DNA from: Dendrosporobacter quercicolus
GTDB lineage: Bacteria > Bacillota > Negativicutes > DSM-1736 > Dendrosporobacteraceae
Reading direction: 5' to 3'
Assembly (NCBI RefSeq): GCF_900104455.1
Contig: NZ_FNHB01000001.1
Span: forward strand, 496,001-560,000
Length of the DNA: 64,000 nt
This document shows, one piece after another, positions 44,698 to 54,818 of the stretch. A model generated the notes under the pieces. That model searched no databases, was not told the origin of the DNA, and saw nothing but the letters and a program-made list of their open reading frames with translations. The position numbers and the translations under genes were made by a program. How positions within the stretch are numbered: position 1 is the stretch's first letter; the number at the start of each line of letters is the position of its first letter.

Positions 44698-45981
44698 TCA
44701 CTTTATCGCCTGTTTGCCCAACAAACTGTTTTTAGCAAAATCACCGGAATGATGAATAATAATCTCCTCATAGCTCATGCTGCGGGTATGCTGGGTATGG
44801 CTCCACTCCCGCTCATTCCGGTGCAAAAAGCCCAGGAAGGTGATAGGAATCCAGCTGTATACAAACAGCGGATACAAAATTAAATAGATCCATGAGCGCC
44901 AGTTTGCCCGGATCAGCAGTAATACGATAACCGGCAGAACATACTGGCCGACGATGATGATCCGCCATACTTCAATAGGCAGTACTTCATATAATATGTT
45001 GGTGTAAAACGGTACGATATGATAGATGTAACTGGCCAAAATAAAGGTAGTGGACATAATCAGAAAATGCGGCTGCAATAAATGCAGAACCCCGTCCAGA
45101 ATTCGGATATTACGCTGCCTTACTCCCTCATACAGCATGCGGGGGATATAACGGGCAGCAATGTCAAAATGCCCTTGCGCCCAGCGCTTACGCTGTTTCC
45201 AGGACTGCATGAAAGTCAGCGGCTTTTCATCAAACACAATGGCGTCATGGGCCCAGGTCGTTCTAATTCCTTTTAACAGGACTTTCATGGTAAATTCCAT
45301 ATCCTCGGTCAGGCAGGTGGCTCCCCAGCCGAATTTCTCCAGAACGCCAGTGGAAATACACATGCCGGTACCACCCAGAACACTGGACAGGCCAATATTG
45401 GATTTAGCCAAATGCCAAATATGATTGGTCATCCAGAAGGAAATTGCAAAAGTTCCGGCGATCCAGGTATCGTGCGGATTTTTGGCATCAAGATAACCCT
45501 GAATTACTTTTTCGCCCTTGCACAGCTTATTATTCATTTCCAACAGAAAATCAGGATGAACAAGGTTATCGGCATCAAAAATAACCACTGCATCATATTT
45601 ACGTTTTAGCTTAAATAGTTTGGCGAACATCCATTCCATGGCATAACCTTTGCCGCGTTTTTCCAGATTAAACCGTTCAAATACTGTAGCACCGGCATTT
45701 TTGGCGACTTCCGCCGTGCGATCCTTACAGTTATCCGCAATGACAAAAATATCATACATTTCTCTGGGATAGCGTAAAACCTGCAAGTTTTCAACCAACT
45801 GCCCAATGACTTGCTCTTCATTATGAGCAGCCACAATTACCGCAAAATTATTCTTTGGCGTAAGGATTTTCGTTTCTTTTCTACGCCAGATTCCGAAAAA
45901 AGCGATAATGAAGTAGTACAGCGTAAAGAATATAATAATCAGCTGCATCGGAATCATTATGTAGTCAAAAACATAGTTCAT
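44698..45981 (-). CDS. Processive family 2 glycosyltransferase (membrane)
   Basis: A GT2 enzyme with an N-terminal membrane helix (IPMQLIIIFFTLYYFIIAFF), GT-A domain with IFDADNLVHPD, acceptor-site LTEDMEFTMK and the processivity motif QRKRWAQGH, then three C-terminal membrane helices. About 427 residues from ATG 45981, which has AAGGAG 9 bases upstream. It resembles poly-N-acetylglucosamine or cellulose synthase-type enzymes; the product cannot be decided. No partner exopolysaccharide genes are adjacent. Confidence 0.85.
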   Translation of the reverse strand: MNYVFDYIMIPMQLIIIFFTLYYFIIAFFGIWRRKETKILTPKNNFAVIVAAHNEEQVIGQLVENLQVLRYPREMYDIFVIADNCKDRTAEVAKNAGATVFERFNLEKRGKGYAMEWMFAKLFKLKRKYDAVVIFDADNLVHPDFLLEMNNKLCKGEKVIQGYLDAKNPHDTWIAGTFAISFWMTNHIWHLAKSNIGLSSVLGGTGMCISTGVLEKFGWGATCLTEDMEFTMKVLLKGIRTTWAHDAIVFDEKPLTFMQSWKQRKRWAQGHFDIAARYIPRMLYEGVRQRNIRILDGVLHLLQPHFLIMSTTFILASYIYHIVPFYTNILYEVLPIEVWRIIIVGQYVLPVIVLLLIRANWRSWIYLILYPLFVYSWIPITFLGFLHRNEREWSHTQHTRSMSYEEIIIHHSGDFAKNSLLGKQAIK

Positions 45982-46135
45982 GGATTTTGCTCCTTTAAAA
46001 TCCTGTTTTGGTACCCACAACCTAAAACAAGAACTGTTGTGATTTAAACTTCGACATTGTTATAGTTATAGTGATATCCAACAATTATAATATATTATAA
46101 TTCCCAGAAATATATTCTAGACGAGGCCATCACCT

Positions 46136-46813
46136 TCAGGCGGTGGAACCTGAATCAAACAAACCAAAAACCGTATTTAGTATGCCAAAAATCGCATACA
46201 TAAAAAATGGTGCAAATAAGATTGCCTCATAACTGTTGAACAATATATAACCGCCGGTGATCAGCGCGATCACTGCGGGAATCAAGCGGATTTTTTCGCC
46301 CTTGCCCTTAAAATCAGGGTACTTGACCGTACTAACCATTAAGTAGGCGAATATCACAACCATCACCGGAAAAATCCACCCGGCCGGTTTGATGCCAAGC
46401 ATAATAAAAGTAGCTAAAACACACCCGGCCGCCGGTATGGGAAGCCCCATGAAGTAGCCTTTGACCACACTGGTGTTGACATTGAAGCGGGCCAGGCGCA
46501 ATGCCCCGCAGGTTGCGAAAATCGCAGCAATAATGTAACCGGTCTTGCCGAAATCTTTTAATAAAAATGAGTAGGCCAGTATTGCCGGCGCAACCCCAAA
46601 AGATACCAAATCACACAGTGAATCCAGTTCCCGGCCAAAATCACTGCTAACCTTGAAATAGCGGGCGACCCGGCCATCCAGGCCATCGGCCACCATGGCC
46701 GCAACAACAAACAACGAGGCATAGTAAAACTCGCCGTTAAACGTACAGATAATTGAAAACATACCTAAAACAAGATTCAGGGCTGTCAATGAATTTGGAA
46801 TAAAATTTCTCAC
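46136..46813 (-). CDS. pssA: CDP-diacylglycerol-serine O-phosphatidyltransferase
   Basis: Integral membrane CDP-alcohol phosphatidyltransferase making phosphatidylserine. The catalytic motif D-G-x2-A-R-x8-G-x3-D-x3-D is complete: DGLDGRVARYF, then GRELDSLCD. Seven or so hydrophobic segments, 225 residues. The start overlaps the psd stop by 4 bp (ATGA), so the two enzymes of phosphatidylethanolamine synthesis are translationally coupled. Confidence 0.95.
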   Translation of the reverse strand: MRNFIPNSLTALNLVLGMFSIICTFNGEFYYASLFVVAAMVADGLDGRVARYFKVSSDFGRELDSLCDLVSFGVAPAILAYSFLLKDFGKTGYIIAAIFATCGALRLARFNVNTSVVKGYFMGLPIPAAGCVLATFIMLGIKPAGWIFPVMVVIFAYLMVSTVKYPDFKGKGEKIRLIPAVIALITGGYILFNSYEAILFAPFFMYAIFGILNTVFGLFDSGSTA

Positions 46814-47448
46814 TTAATTAGCCTCCCGATGATTGTTTCGCCGCCTTTCACTTTATCCCCTTTTTTCACAAGAACTTCAATGTTCCGGGGCATGACAAGT
46901 TCGGTGCAGGAACCGAATTTGATCAATCCGTAACGTTCACCTTGTTTCAGCACACTGCCCAGTGTGACCCAGGATACAATGCGCCGGGCGATCAGACCGG
47001 CGATTTGCGTAACCAAAATACGCATATTGTCGTTTTCAATACCAATGGAATGGCGTTCGTTTTCACAGCCTGCCGACTCTTTATAAGCCGGCTTAAAACG
47101 TCCGCAGGTGTATTGTTGGAATTTAATTTCGCCGGCGATCGGGCTGCGGTTTACATGAACATCGAACACCGACAAAAAAATAGTGACTTTATTGCAAGGT
47201 TCATTCACAAACTCCTCATCATCAACCTCGGTTACACCCATTACCTTGCCATCGGCAGGCGAGACCACTAAAACGTCATCAAAAGGTATTGCTCTGTTCG
47301 GATTGCGAAAAAAGAAACTGACAAAACCCATGAGAACACCCGGAATTATACTCCAGTACGGATGAAAGGCCAAACCGACTACGACAGTTATAACAGCAAG
47401 CAGGGCAATATATAAATAACCTTCTTTGACAATAGGCGTTTTAACCAT
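46810..47448 (-). CDS. psd: Phosphatidylserine decarboxylase proenzyme (short type)
   Basis: Converts phosphatidylserine to phosphatidylethanolamine. The 212-residue short form has two N-terminal membrane segments, the metal-free substrate region FLSVFDVHVNRSP, and the self-cleavage site Gly-Ser in KFGSCTELVMP that generates the pyruvoyl group. ATG 47448 has GGAGGTGG 5 bases upstream. Confidence 0.93.
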   Translation of the reverse strand: MVKTPIVKEGYLYIALLAVITVVVGLAFHPYWSIIPGVLMGFVSFFFRNPNRAIPFDDVLVVSPADGKVMGVTEVDDEEFVNEPCNKVTIFLSVFDVHVNRSPIAGEIKFQQYTCGRFKPAYKESAGCENERHSIGIENDNMRILVTQIAGLIARRIVSWVTLGSVLKQGERYGLIKFGSCTELVMPRNIEVLVKKGDKVKGGETIIGRLIK

Positions 47449-47556
47449 TTATCCACCTCCTATGAGCACAATGACTGCTACAACCGCTAGTATCAATAAA
47501 ATACAACTCCAGCTATATTTTTCCCAAATTATTATAATATACCTAGTTTCCTTTGT

Positions 47557-48288
47557 CTAATCTTTTTTGGCGACTGCTACTTTTAACATAAAGCGCGGTA
47601 AAGCCAGCATCCGCAATGCCCGCTGCGGCTGCGACAGCAGCCGGTACAGCCACTCTAAATTGGCTTTCTGCATCCATAGCGGAGCTCTGATCACCACGCC
47701 CGCCATCACGTCAAAAGTCCCCCCAACGCCAATTGCAACAGGAACGTTCAGCTCATTGAGATGCTTGGTCAGCCACTTTTCCTGCTTGGGAACTCCCAGT
47801 CCGGCAAGTAAAATATCAGGTTTACATAATTTTATAGTATTGATAATTTCAGGCTCATCTTGAGCAGTGAAATACCCGTCTCTTACCCCAACAACGTTTA
47901 CTCCGGGATAACGCGCTTCAGCCCAGGTCCTGGCTTGCTCGGCCACGCCGGGCGCTCCGCCAAAAAAATAAACCCGGTATCCGCTGCGCGCTGATTTAGC
48001 CAGCAGCTGCTGGACCAGATCATAACCGGCAACACGCTCCGGCATGGCATATTGATGATAACGGGCGGCCCAGACAACACCGGCGCCATCGGGTATTACC
48101 AAATCGGCGCGATTCAGAATACCGGCCAGTACGGGGTCAGTCTGCGCCATCATCACCATTTCCGCATTGGCAGTTGCGACAAAGCGGGTTCTTTGTTCAG
48201 CAATAAAATTTTCAACAATTTTGACAGCTTCCGCCATAGTCACCGCATCTATCATAATATCTAATACAGGTATTCGTCTTTTCACCAA
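47557..48288 (-). CDS. tagA: WecG/TagA/CpsF family glycosyltransferase
   Basis: Membrane-associated transferase family adding N-acetylmannosamine (or similar) to undecaprenyl-linked GlcNAc for teichoic acid or related glycans. Characteristic segments are ATANAEMVMMAQTDP, DGAGVVWAAR, FFGGAPGVAEQA, GLGVPKQEKWL and GVGGTFDVMAG. 243 residues. The donor and acceptor in this organism are unknown, so tagA is a family label. Confidence 0.88.
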   Translation of the reverse strand: MVKRRIPVLDIMIDAVTMAEAVKIVENFIAEQRTRFVATANAEMVMMAQTDPVLAGILNRADLVIPDGAGVVWAARYHQYAMPERVAGYDLVQQLLAKSARSGYRVYFFGGAPGVAEQARTWAEARYPGVNVVGVRDGYFTAQDEPEIINTIKLCKPDILLAGLGVPKQEKWLTKHLNELNVPVAIGVGGTFDVMAGVVIRAPLWMQKANLEWLYRLLSQPQRALRMLALPRFMLKVAVAKKD

Positions 48289-48349
48289 TCTTAATACTCC
48301 TTGACAGCCAAATTATAACAATATGAGATAAGGATATTGTATCATATTC

Positions 48350-50338
48350 TCAAAAGCTGGGCAATCGCGGTAATTTGAGTTTCCACCACGGGCGTCTTTG
48401 CTGTTGCTGTTGTTGGTTTTCCGTGGACTGCTCCCGTTGCGATTCGGATCTTCTCCGCCGGTCGGTATCTGTAGGTTCCGTCCCCCTGACAAAAGCGCTG
48501 TATTCCGTCTCAGGGCAGTTTGAGCCGGCCAGCTTGCCTGAATCGGTACAAATAGGCACACCGGTGATTACATTGGGCGGCACGGCAAAAGACTGCGGTG
48601 TACTGTCAGCCAGAGCCTTGCTCATCATTTTTCCCCAGAAGGCCGCGACCTGACTGCCGGAAATATTGACAGGCGTACGGTCATCGTTACCGACATAAAT
48701 TCCGGCCACTAATTCCGGTGTATAGCCGATAAACCAGGCGGTTTCATAATTATCGGTGGTTCCGGTCTTGCCGGCGGCCGGCCGGCCGATATTGGCTGCA
48801 GTACCGGTTCCGTTATCAAGCACTCCGGTCAGCATATCGGTCATGATATAAGCAATTTCCGGCTGCAGAACCGATTGTTGGTTCATCCGGGCTTCTTCCA
48901 GCACCTGATTGTTTTCATCCAGCACTCTCAGAATGGCAACGGGTTTGGACAAAACCCCCTGATTGGCAAAGGCAGTATAGGCGGTGGTCAGTTCAAGCAG
49001 GCTCACGCCCTGGGTTAATCCGCCCAAGGCCGCAGCCAGGTTGTCATCCTCCGGCGTTATTGTGCTTAGCCCCATCGATCTGGCCAGGTTAAGCACTTCG
49101 CCCATATCAACCTGTTGTCCCAGCTTGACCGAAGCCGTGTTTACCGACCAGCGCAAGGCTTTTTTCATGGTAATCGGACCACGGTACTGTTTATCATAGT
49201 TTTGCGGTGCATAGCCGGCAATATTAATTGCCTCATCGACAATGATGAAATTGGACGTTAACCCCTGATTTAATGCGGTTGCATAGACAAAGGGCTTAAA
49301 AGCCGAGCCTGGCTGACGAATGTCGGCAATGACCCGGTTAACCTGACTTTCCTGATAATTGCGCCCGCCGACCATTGCTTTGATATGCCCATTGCGCGGA
49401 TCAAGCACCAGTACGGCGCCCTGATACTCGCCTAAAGCAGCCTCAGCCGCCTGTTGAATGTTCACGTCAATGGTTGTATATACCTTTAATCCGCCTTTAT
49501 ACACCCGGTTTGCACCATAACGTCCAACCAGTTCATTGGCGATGTAATCAATAAAGTAGGAGGCCTGTACAACCCGTGTTTTTTTGCCTGCTAGAACCAG
49601 CGGCTCCGCCCCGGCGGACTCAGCCGAAGCCTGCGTAACGTAACCTTCCTTTACCATACCGGCCAGAACCACACTCCGCCGGTTAAGCGCAGCTTTCATA
49701 TCAGCATACGGCGAATAAATATTAGGCCCCCTCGCCAGCCCGGCAATCATTGCGCTTTGAGCCAGGGTAAGCTCACTGGCATGCTTGCCGAAATAAACCT
49801 GGGCCGCCGCTTCCACGCCATAAGCGCCTTCGCCGAAATAAACCTGGTTCAAATAGGCCTGAAGAATTTCCTGCTTAGAGAATTTCCGTTCAATAATGAT
49901 GGCTAACAACGCCTCTTTGATTTTACGGGTTAAGGTCCGCTCCTGGGTCAGAAACATTTCCCGGGCTAATTGCTGGGTAATTGTGCTGCCGCCCTCAGTG
50001 ATTCCTCCGGTCCGGATATTCACCCATAACGCCCTGATGATGCCAATAGGGTCAATGCCGATATGACTGTAGAATCTGGTATCCTCATTGGCTACAACAG
50101 CTTGCGCTATATACGGCGACATACGGTTAATCGATACGACAATACGGTTTTGTTCAAATAATTTAGACAGCAGCTGACCATTGCTATCAAACACCTGGGT
50201 TGCAGCTACTAATTGCAGGCTGTCCAAATTGCTGGTTTGCGGTAATCCCAGAAACGCATAACTAACCTTTGGAAAAGAAGAAATAAAAAAAATGACAATA
50301 AGAATGATCCACAACAATCGGCGCATTTTATTCCACAC
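48350..50338 (-). CDS. Class A penicillin-binding protein (PBP1A type)
   Basis: Bifunctional peptidoglycan synthase of 662 residues: an N-terminal signal anchor (LLWIILIVIFFISSF), a GT51 transglycosylase domain with NEDTRFYSHIGID and GGSTITQQLAREMFL, and a transpeptidase domain with catalytic SAFKPF (SxxK), SVNTAS (SxN) and KTGTTDN (KTG). The C-terminus has a disordered Gln-rich tail (ENQQQQQQRRPWW). It stands as a single-gene unit between guaB and tagA. Confidence 0.95.
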   Translation of the reverse strand: MWNKMRRLLWIILIVIFFISSFPKVSYAFLGLPQTSNLDSLQLVAATQVFDSNGQLLSKLFEQNRIVVSINRMSPYIAQAVVANEDTRFYSHIGIDPIGIIRALWVNIRTGGITEGGSTITQQLAREMFLTQERTLTRKIKEALLAIIIERKFSKQEILQAYLNQVYFGEGAYGVEAAAQVYFGKHASELTLAQSAMIAGLARGPNIYSPYADMKAALNRRSVVLAGMVKEGYVTQASAESAGAEPLVLAGKKTRVVQASYFIDYIANELVGRYGANRVYKGGLKVYTTIDVNIQQAAEAALGEYQGAVLVLDPRNGHIKAMVGGRNYQESQVNRVIADIRQPGSAFKPFVYATALNQGLTSNFIIVDEAINIAGYAPQNYDKQYRGPITMKKALRWSVNTASVKLGQQVDMGEVLNLARSMGLSTITPEDDNLAAALGGLTQGVSLLELTTAYTAFANQGVLSKPVAILRVLDENNQVLEEARMNQQSVLQPEIAYIMTDMLTGVLDNGTGTAANIGRPAAGKTGTTDNYETAWFIGYTPELVAGIYVGNDDRTPVNISGSQVAAFWGKMMSKALADSTPQSFAVPPNVITGVPICTDSGKLAGSNCPETEYSAFVRGTEPTDTDRRRRSESQREQSTENQQQQQQRRPWWKLKLPRLPSF

Positions 50339-50427
50339 TCCCTCTGTTAGTTAGTATTGCAAAACAGGACATACTTTACGCACAGTTAGCTCAAGTTATA
50401 CCCAGGTCAAACAAGTGCAAAGCACTA

Positions 50428-50460
50428 AACACCGCCGGCTTGGTCAACAGCGGCGGTGTT
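50428..50460 (-). terminator. Terminator downstream of guaB
   Basis: AACACCGCCG pairs with CGGCGGTGTT on the minus strand, 8 bp after the guaB stop. The following sequence (TAGTGCTTTG) is a poor T-run, so termination strength is uncertain. Confidence 0.55.
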
Positions 50461-50469
50461 CCGTTACTT

Positions 50470-51924
<1,455 letters not shown>

Positions 51925-52108
51925 TCAACTTACCCCTTTCGTTAAGAGTGCAAACAGGTATTTCAACTATAATACCACAAATAAAGTGACCGAATCCAGC
52001 GTTTTTGTTTTTTTTATCATTTGCAGTGATTCGCCGCTGCCCGGTAGCGTTCCGTCTCATTCACCTGCTGACACGGTACCAGGATTATTTCACCGGAGTT
52101 AATACAAC

Positions 52109-52138
52109 GAAACAGCTTAAGTTTCCTTAAGCTGTTTC
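52109..52138 (-). terminator. Hairpin between c-di-AMP riboswitch and guaB
   Basis: GAAACAGCTTAAG pairs perfectly with CTTAAGCTGTTTC (13 bp, 4-nt loop). On the minus strand GTTGTATT follows, a weak T-run. It lies about 50 nt after the aptamer and may be the expression platform. Confidence 0.5.
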
Positions 52139-52188
52139 CTTCATTTATTTAATCCGTATCCTCAGCTACCGCCTGCGTTCCGTGCCCG

Positions 52189-52314
52189 TCAGGAAACTCG
52201 ATATATACCGCTTTGTGCCTGCGAGGTTAGCTGACGGGTTAGGGACAAAGGATAATCCCCGCCATGTTGCCATGATTTCACCCCAGATACTGGTTTCCCC
52301 GCTTTCTTTCCTGA
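52189..52314 (-). promoter_or_regulatory. c-di-AMP riboswitch (ydaO/yuaA type)
   Basis: The minus strand carries the conserved aptamer blocks in order: AGCGGGGAAACCA, TGGGGTGAAATCATGG, ATCCTTTGTCCCTAACCCG, TCAGCTAACCTCGCAGGC. The ends TCAGGAAA and TTTCCTGA close the P1 stem. Known ligand of the family is cyclic di-AMP, usually turning genes off. The next downstream gene on this strand is guaB. Confidence 0.88.
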
Positions 52315-52333
52315 AACTCGGCGTATTTTATAT

Positions 52334-52362
52334 ATGTTAACGGAAAAGACAAGCATCGTCAA
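52334..52362 (-). promoter_or_regulatory. Probable promoter of the riboswitch transcript
   Basis: TTGACG, 17-bp spacer, TAACAT on the minus strand, ending about 20 bp upstream of the aptamer. Position and spacing fit a sigma-A promoter. Confidence 0.55.
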
Positions 52363-52522
52363 GATCGCTATAGTGGTGTCAGCAGTGATTAAATATCATT
52401 ATGTAAAGCAGACCAGCCTTAACTGCATTATCCTGAGGATAGCGCCGCTCTTTGGCAACCCCGGCAATAAACGAAACCAACCCACTCCTCACCTTGGAAT
52501 GGGTTGATCAGAAATCCAGATT

Positions 52523-52708
52523 TCAGCTGTCGGCGCGTAATTTACCGGCCTGCCCTAAATGTTCCTTGGTCATTTCCCGGATGATAATCGTAACCGCACT
52601 GGCCGGGCAGCTTACTGATTCGGTAATTGCTTCAGTCACCTTTTTTACCAGTTCGCGGCGCTGATCAACAGTCCGGCCTTCAAGCATATCAATTTGTACA
52701 ATTGGCAC
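52523..52708 (-). CDS. 4-oxalocrotonate tautomerase family protein
   Basis: This 61-residue protein has the catalytic N-terminal proline (MPIVQIDMLEGRT) and the family segment KKVTEAITESV...VTIIIREM. The fold is a hexamer of short beta-alpha units using Pro1 as a general base; the natural substrate in anaerobes is unclear. The GTG start has GAGAGGGG 8 bases upstream. Confidence 0.9.
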   Translation of the reverse strand: MPIVQIDMLEGRTVDQRRELVKKVTEAITESVSCPASAVTIIIREMTKEHLGQAGKLRADS

Positions 52709-52733
52709 CTAACTATCCCCTCTCGTTTCATCT

Positions 52734-52922
52734 TTATCTTTCGGTGTTAACTTCGACTAACCCTGCCGGTTTTCCTCTAATGAACAACGAATTTTCACCA
52801 TCCGTCCGTTCCCGGCTGTTGGCGCAAACCGGGGCATCATTCACCTTTTTACCGCTGAAATATTCCCACCGATAAGGAACACATTTCTTCGTTGGCTCAT
52901 AACCTATAGTAGATATAGACAT
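52734..52922 (-). CDS. Hypothetical 62-residue protein
   Basis: A short frame (MSISTIGYEPTKKCVPYRW...) upstream of the tautomerase gene. Composition is protein-like, with two Cys and an RGKPAGLVEV tail, but I see no ribosome site before the ATG. It also overlaps the promoter region of the divergent plus-strand gene. It may be spurious. Confidence 0.3.
   Translation of the reverse strand: MSISTIGYEPTKKCVPYRWEYFSGKKVNDAPVCANSRERTDGENSLFIRGKPAGLVEVNTER
52892..52919 (+). promoter_or_regulatory. Possible promoter of the plus-strand two-repeat gene
   Basis: TTGGCT, 16-bp spacer, TATAGA, about 35 bp before the start codon, with AAGGAGGT in between. A different sigma factor (sporulation type) cannot be excluded. 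Confidence 0.4.
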
Positions 52923-52954
52923 TTTAATTAGCTTTAAGGAGGTTAATTATTGTT

Positions 52955-53605
52955 ATGAGTAATACACCGTTACCTCATTTGTGCAATAAAAAGTTCGTTT
53001 GCGAAATCGAATCACTCTGTGATCGCAATGCTTTATTCTTACTGGTTGATGGTTCAGCCGTATTTGGCCGAAGCGGGCGAATCGACGATTGCGTCATCTG
53101 CGTGAGCCCGCCCATAGGAATAACCGGCGTCACGCTTGTACAGTTCCGGCCGCCTAACTCCAATTTAACCACCGCGATTGGCGTAAGCCAAATCCTGATT
53201 GACGTTTGCAACATCGCGCATGTCGTAGAAGGTCCTTTCCAAACCTCGCCCTTAGCTCCCATCAGCACGCTTGCCGCTGTAAACCTCCAGCGGACGACCC
53301 AGATCGCCAGTCAACCGATAGCCACTCGCCCGCAACGGGAACTGCTCGATGAGCTCTGTGACCTGCAAAGCCAAAATATAGGCATTACTACCTTGGGAGG
53401 CTGGTCGATTTTTGGTATCCTAGGCTGGGTTGACGACTGCGTTTCGGTAATCAGCGCCGCCACCACAACCAATCCGCCGGTATTAACGTTAAGCAGTATT
53501 ACTATTGTCGGACCCGCTTTTCCAAGCGCAACTTTGTTTACATTGCTGGGCAGCTTCCGCGTCTGGAGCAATCTGAGGACATTGACCCAGGTCATTTTAC
53601 CTTAA
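52955..53605 (+). CDS. Two-repeat protein of unknown function
   Basis: The 216 residues contain two copies of a ~90-residue unit. Repeat 1 has ESLCDRNALFLLVDG...FGRSGRIDDCVICV; repeat 2 has DELCDLQSQNIGITTLGG...FGILGWVDDCVSVI. Each pairs an LCD motif with FG-x2-G-x-(I/V)-DDCV and is followed by a hydrophobic beta-rich stretch ending in a proline-rich segment. No signal peptide is obvious. AAGGAGGT lies 11 bases before ATG 52955 and a strong terminator follows. The gene is one of only two clear plus-strand genes in the core part. Cys-containing repeats suggest a structural or spore-surface role, but this is a guess. Confidence 0.8.
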   Translation: MSNTPLPHLCNKKFVCEIESLCDRNALFLLVDGSAVFGRSGRIDDCVICVSPPIGITGVTLVQFRPPNSNLTTAIGVSQILIDVCNIAHVVEGPFQTSPLAPISTLAAVNLQRTTQIASQPIATRPQRELLDELCDLQSQNIGITTLGGWSIFGILGWVDDCVSVISAATTTNPPVLTLSSITIVGPAFPSATLFTLLGSFRVWSNLRTLTQVILP

Positions 53606-53610
53606 CATAT

Positions 53611-53648
53611 GCAAAAAGCAGGCTGCCGCGTAGGCAGCCTGCTTTTTG
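53611..53648. terminator. Strong bidirectional terminator
   Basis: AAAAAGCAGGCTGCC pairs with GGCAGCCTGCTTTTT around GCGTA. It ends the two-repeat gene on the plus strand and the TVP38-like gene on the minus strand. Confidence 0.93.
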
Positions 53649-53661
53649 CTGCAGCCGGTTC

Positions 53662-54339
53662 TCAGACTCCGCTGATTTTACCGGACCGTCGTTTATACCA
53701 CCACAAAGCCGTATAGACAAGGACGATAAAAACCAGTACAACAATTAAGCGCAGCATATTTTGACCGGCAAATACAATATCATGTCCCACCAGCACTTTA
53801 ATTACCACCGGCGGCAGTTTGCCGGCCACTGTGGCCAGCAGAAAATCGCGCCAGGAGATTTTACTGATTGCGGCAACCGCTGTGATGATTCCGGACGGCG
53901 CCAGCGGCAGCAGCCGGGCGATCAGTAAAGCCTTGAAGCCGTTGGCGGCGCTGTAATCGTTAGCCTGCTTGAGATACCTGCTTTTTTCCAGCCAGCCCTC
54001 TACTGAACTGCGAAAAAAATAACGGGCAAAAACAAACATGACTACTGCGCCAATCACTTCGCCTAACCAAGAAAGGACAGTACCCCAGAATAAACCGTAA
54101 ACAATTCCCGCCGCCCCGGACAAAATCATAAAGGGAAAAACGATCGTAAAGGTCATCACGATAAACAGGCCAATCGCAACGGCAATCCCCCAAATGCCAA
54201 AAGCGCGTAAATAGTCCGCCAAGGCAATAATATCGCCATGCCGGAGAATGGCATAGGATTGCCGGAAAAACTCCGGATGCCATAAATATAGCAAGCCGGC
54301 AACTGCTGCGATTACTCCCCAGCCCCAAATCTTGTGCAT
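53662..54339 (-). CDS. TVP38/TMEM64 (DedA-like) membrane protein
   Basis: SNARE-associated/VTT-domain membrane protein with about five or six hydrophobic segments, the family motif FPFMILSGAAGIVYG and GEVIGAVVMFVFARYF, then LPLAPSGIITAVAAIS. Such proteins are linked to lipid scrambling or undecaprenyl-phosphate recycling; the role here is unknown. I chose ATG 54339 (MHKIWGWGV), which follows GGGGAGA; a longer frame to 54417 has no ribosome site. 225 residues. Confidence 0.85.
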   Translation of the reverse strand: MHKIWGWGVIAAVAGLLYLWHPEFFRQSYAILRHGDIIALADYLRAFGIWGIAVAIGLFIVMTFTIVFPFMILSGAAGIVYGLFWGTVLSWLGEVIGAVVMFVFARYFFRSSVEGWLEKSRYLKQANDYSAANGFKALLIARLLPLAPSGIITAVAAISKISWRDFLLATVAGKLPPVVIKVLVGHDIVFAGQNMLRLIVVLVFIVLVYTALWWYKRRSGKISGV

Positions 54340-54451
54340 GTTATTTTCTCCCCTGGTAATGATTACAACACTTCTAATCATCCTAATTTCGACACGGTAA
54401 AACAATAACAAGAGCACTGGAGCAAACGTTTACTGCCCAGTACTCTTAACG

Positions 54452-54655
54452 TTAATGCCATTGCCTGATTTCCTGCTGGAAGATTTTACAATCTCCGTCA
54501 AACCAGTGAACACAGTCACTGCAGCGCCGCACCAATTCTCCCGGTGCAACATTCAGCAATGAATAACCATAACCCATTGCTGCTATGACATGCTCAAACT
54601 CCTGACATTCATCGGCAATACCCCGCAGTTGTCTGTCACAATATCGATTTTTCAT
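54452..54655 (-). CDS. Hypothetical Cys-rich small protein
   Basis: 67 residues ending in a CSDCVHWFDGDC cluster that could bind a metal, with earlier Cys at positions about 6 and 17. ATG 54655 has GGGGGCGG 4-5 bases upstream. No family recognised. Confidence 0.5.
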   Translation of the reverse strand: MKNRYCDRQLRGIADECQEFEHVIAAMGYGYSLLNVAPGELVRRCSDCVHWFDGDCKIFQQEIRQWH

Positions 54656-54739
54656 GTCGCCGCCCCCACTATTTTTTACTAGTGTGTGCGTAACAATAAA
54701 AAAATAATAATTTAAAATTTTCCTTATTCCTGTATATTA

Positions 54740-54818
54740 TTTTGCAATAACGTGCAAAATAGGAGTGTAAATTTTCTCCTCTCCCATAATTGGCGGCATT
54801 AGCCGCCCTCTTTTTTTT
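54740..54818 (+). ncRNA. Candidate small RNA with intrinsic terminator
   Basis: On the plus strand a TATATT/TATTAT box (54733-54740) with TTTAAA 16 bp upstream precedes about 75 bp that include an inverted repeat (TTTTGCA/TGCAAAA), AGGAG...CTCCT, a pyrimidine-rich CTCCTCTCCC segment and a GGCGGC-ATTA-GCCGCC hairpin ending in TTTTTTTT. The T-run serves only the plus strand, where no gene precedes it. No coding frame is visible. Confidence 0.4.
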
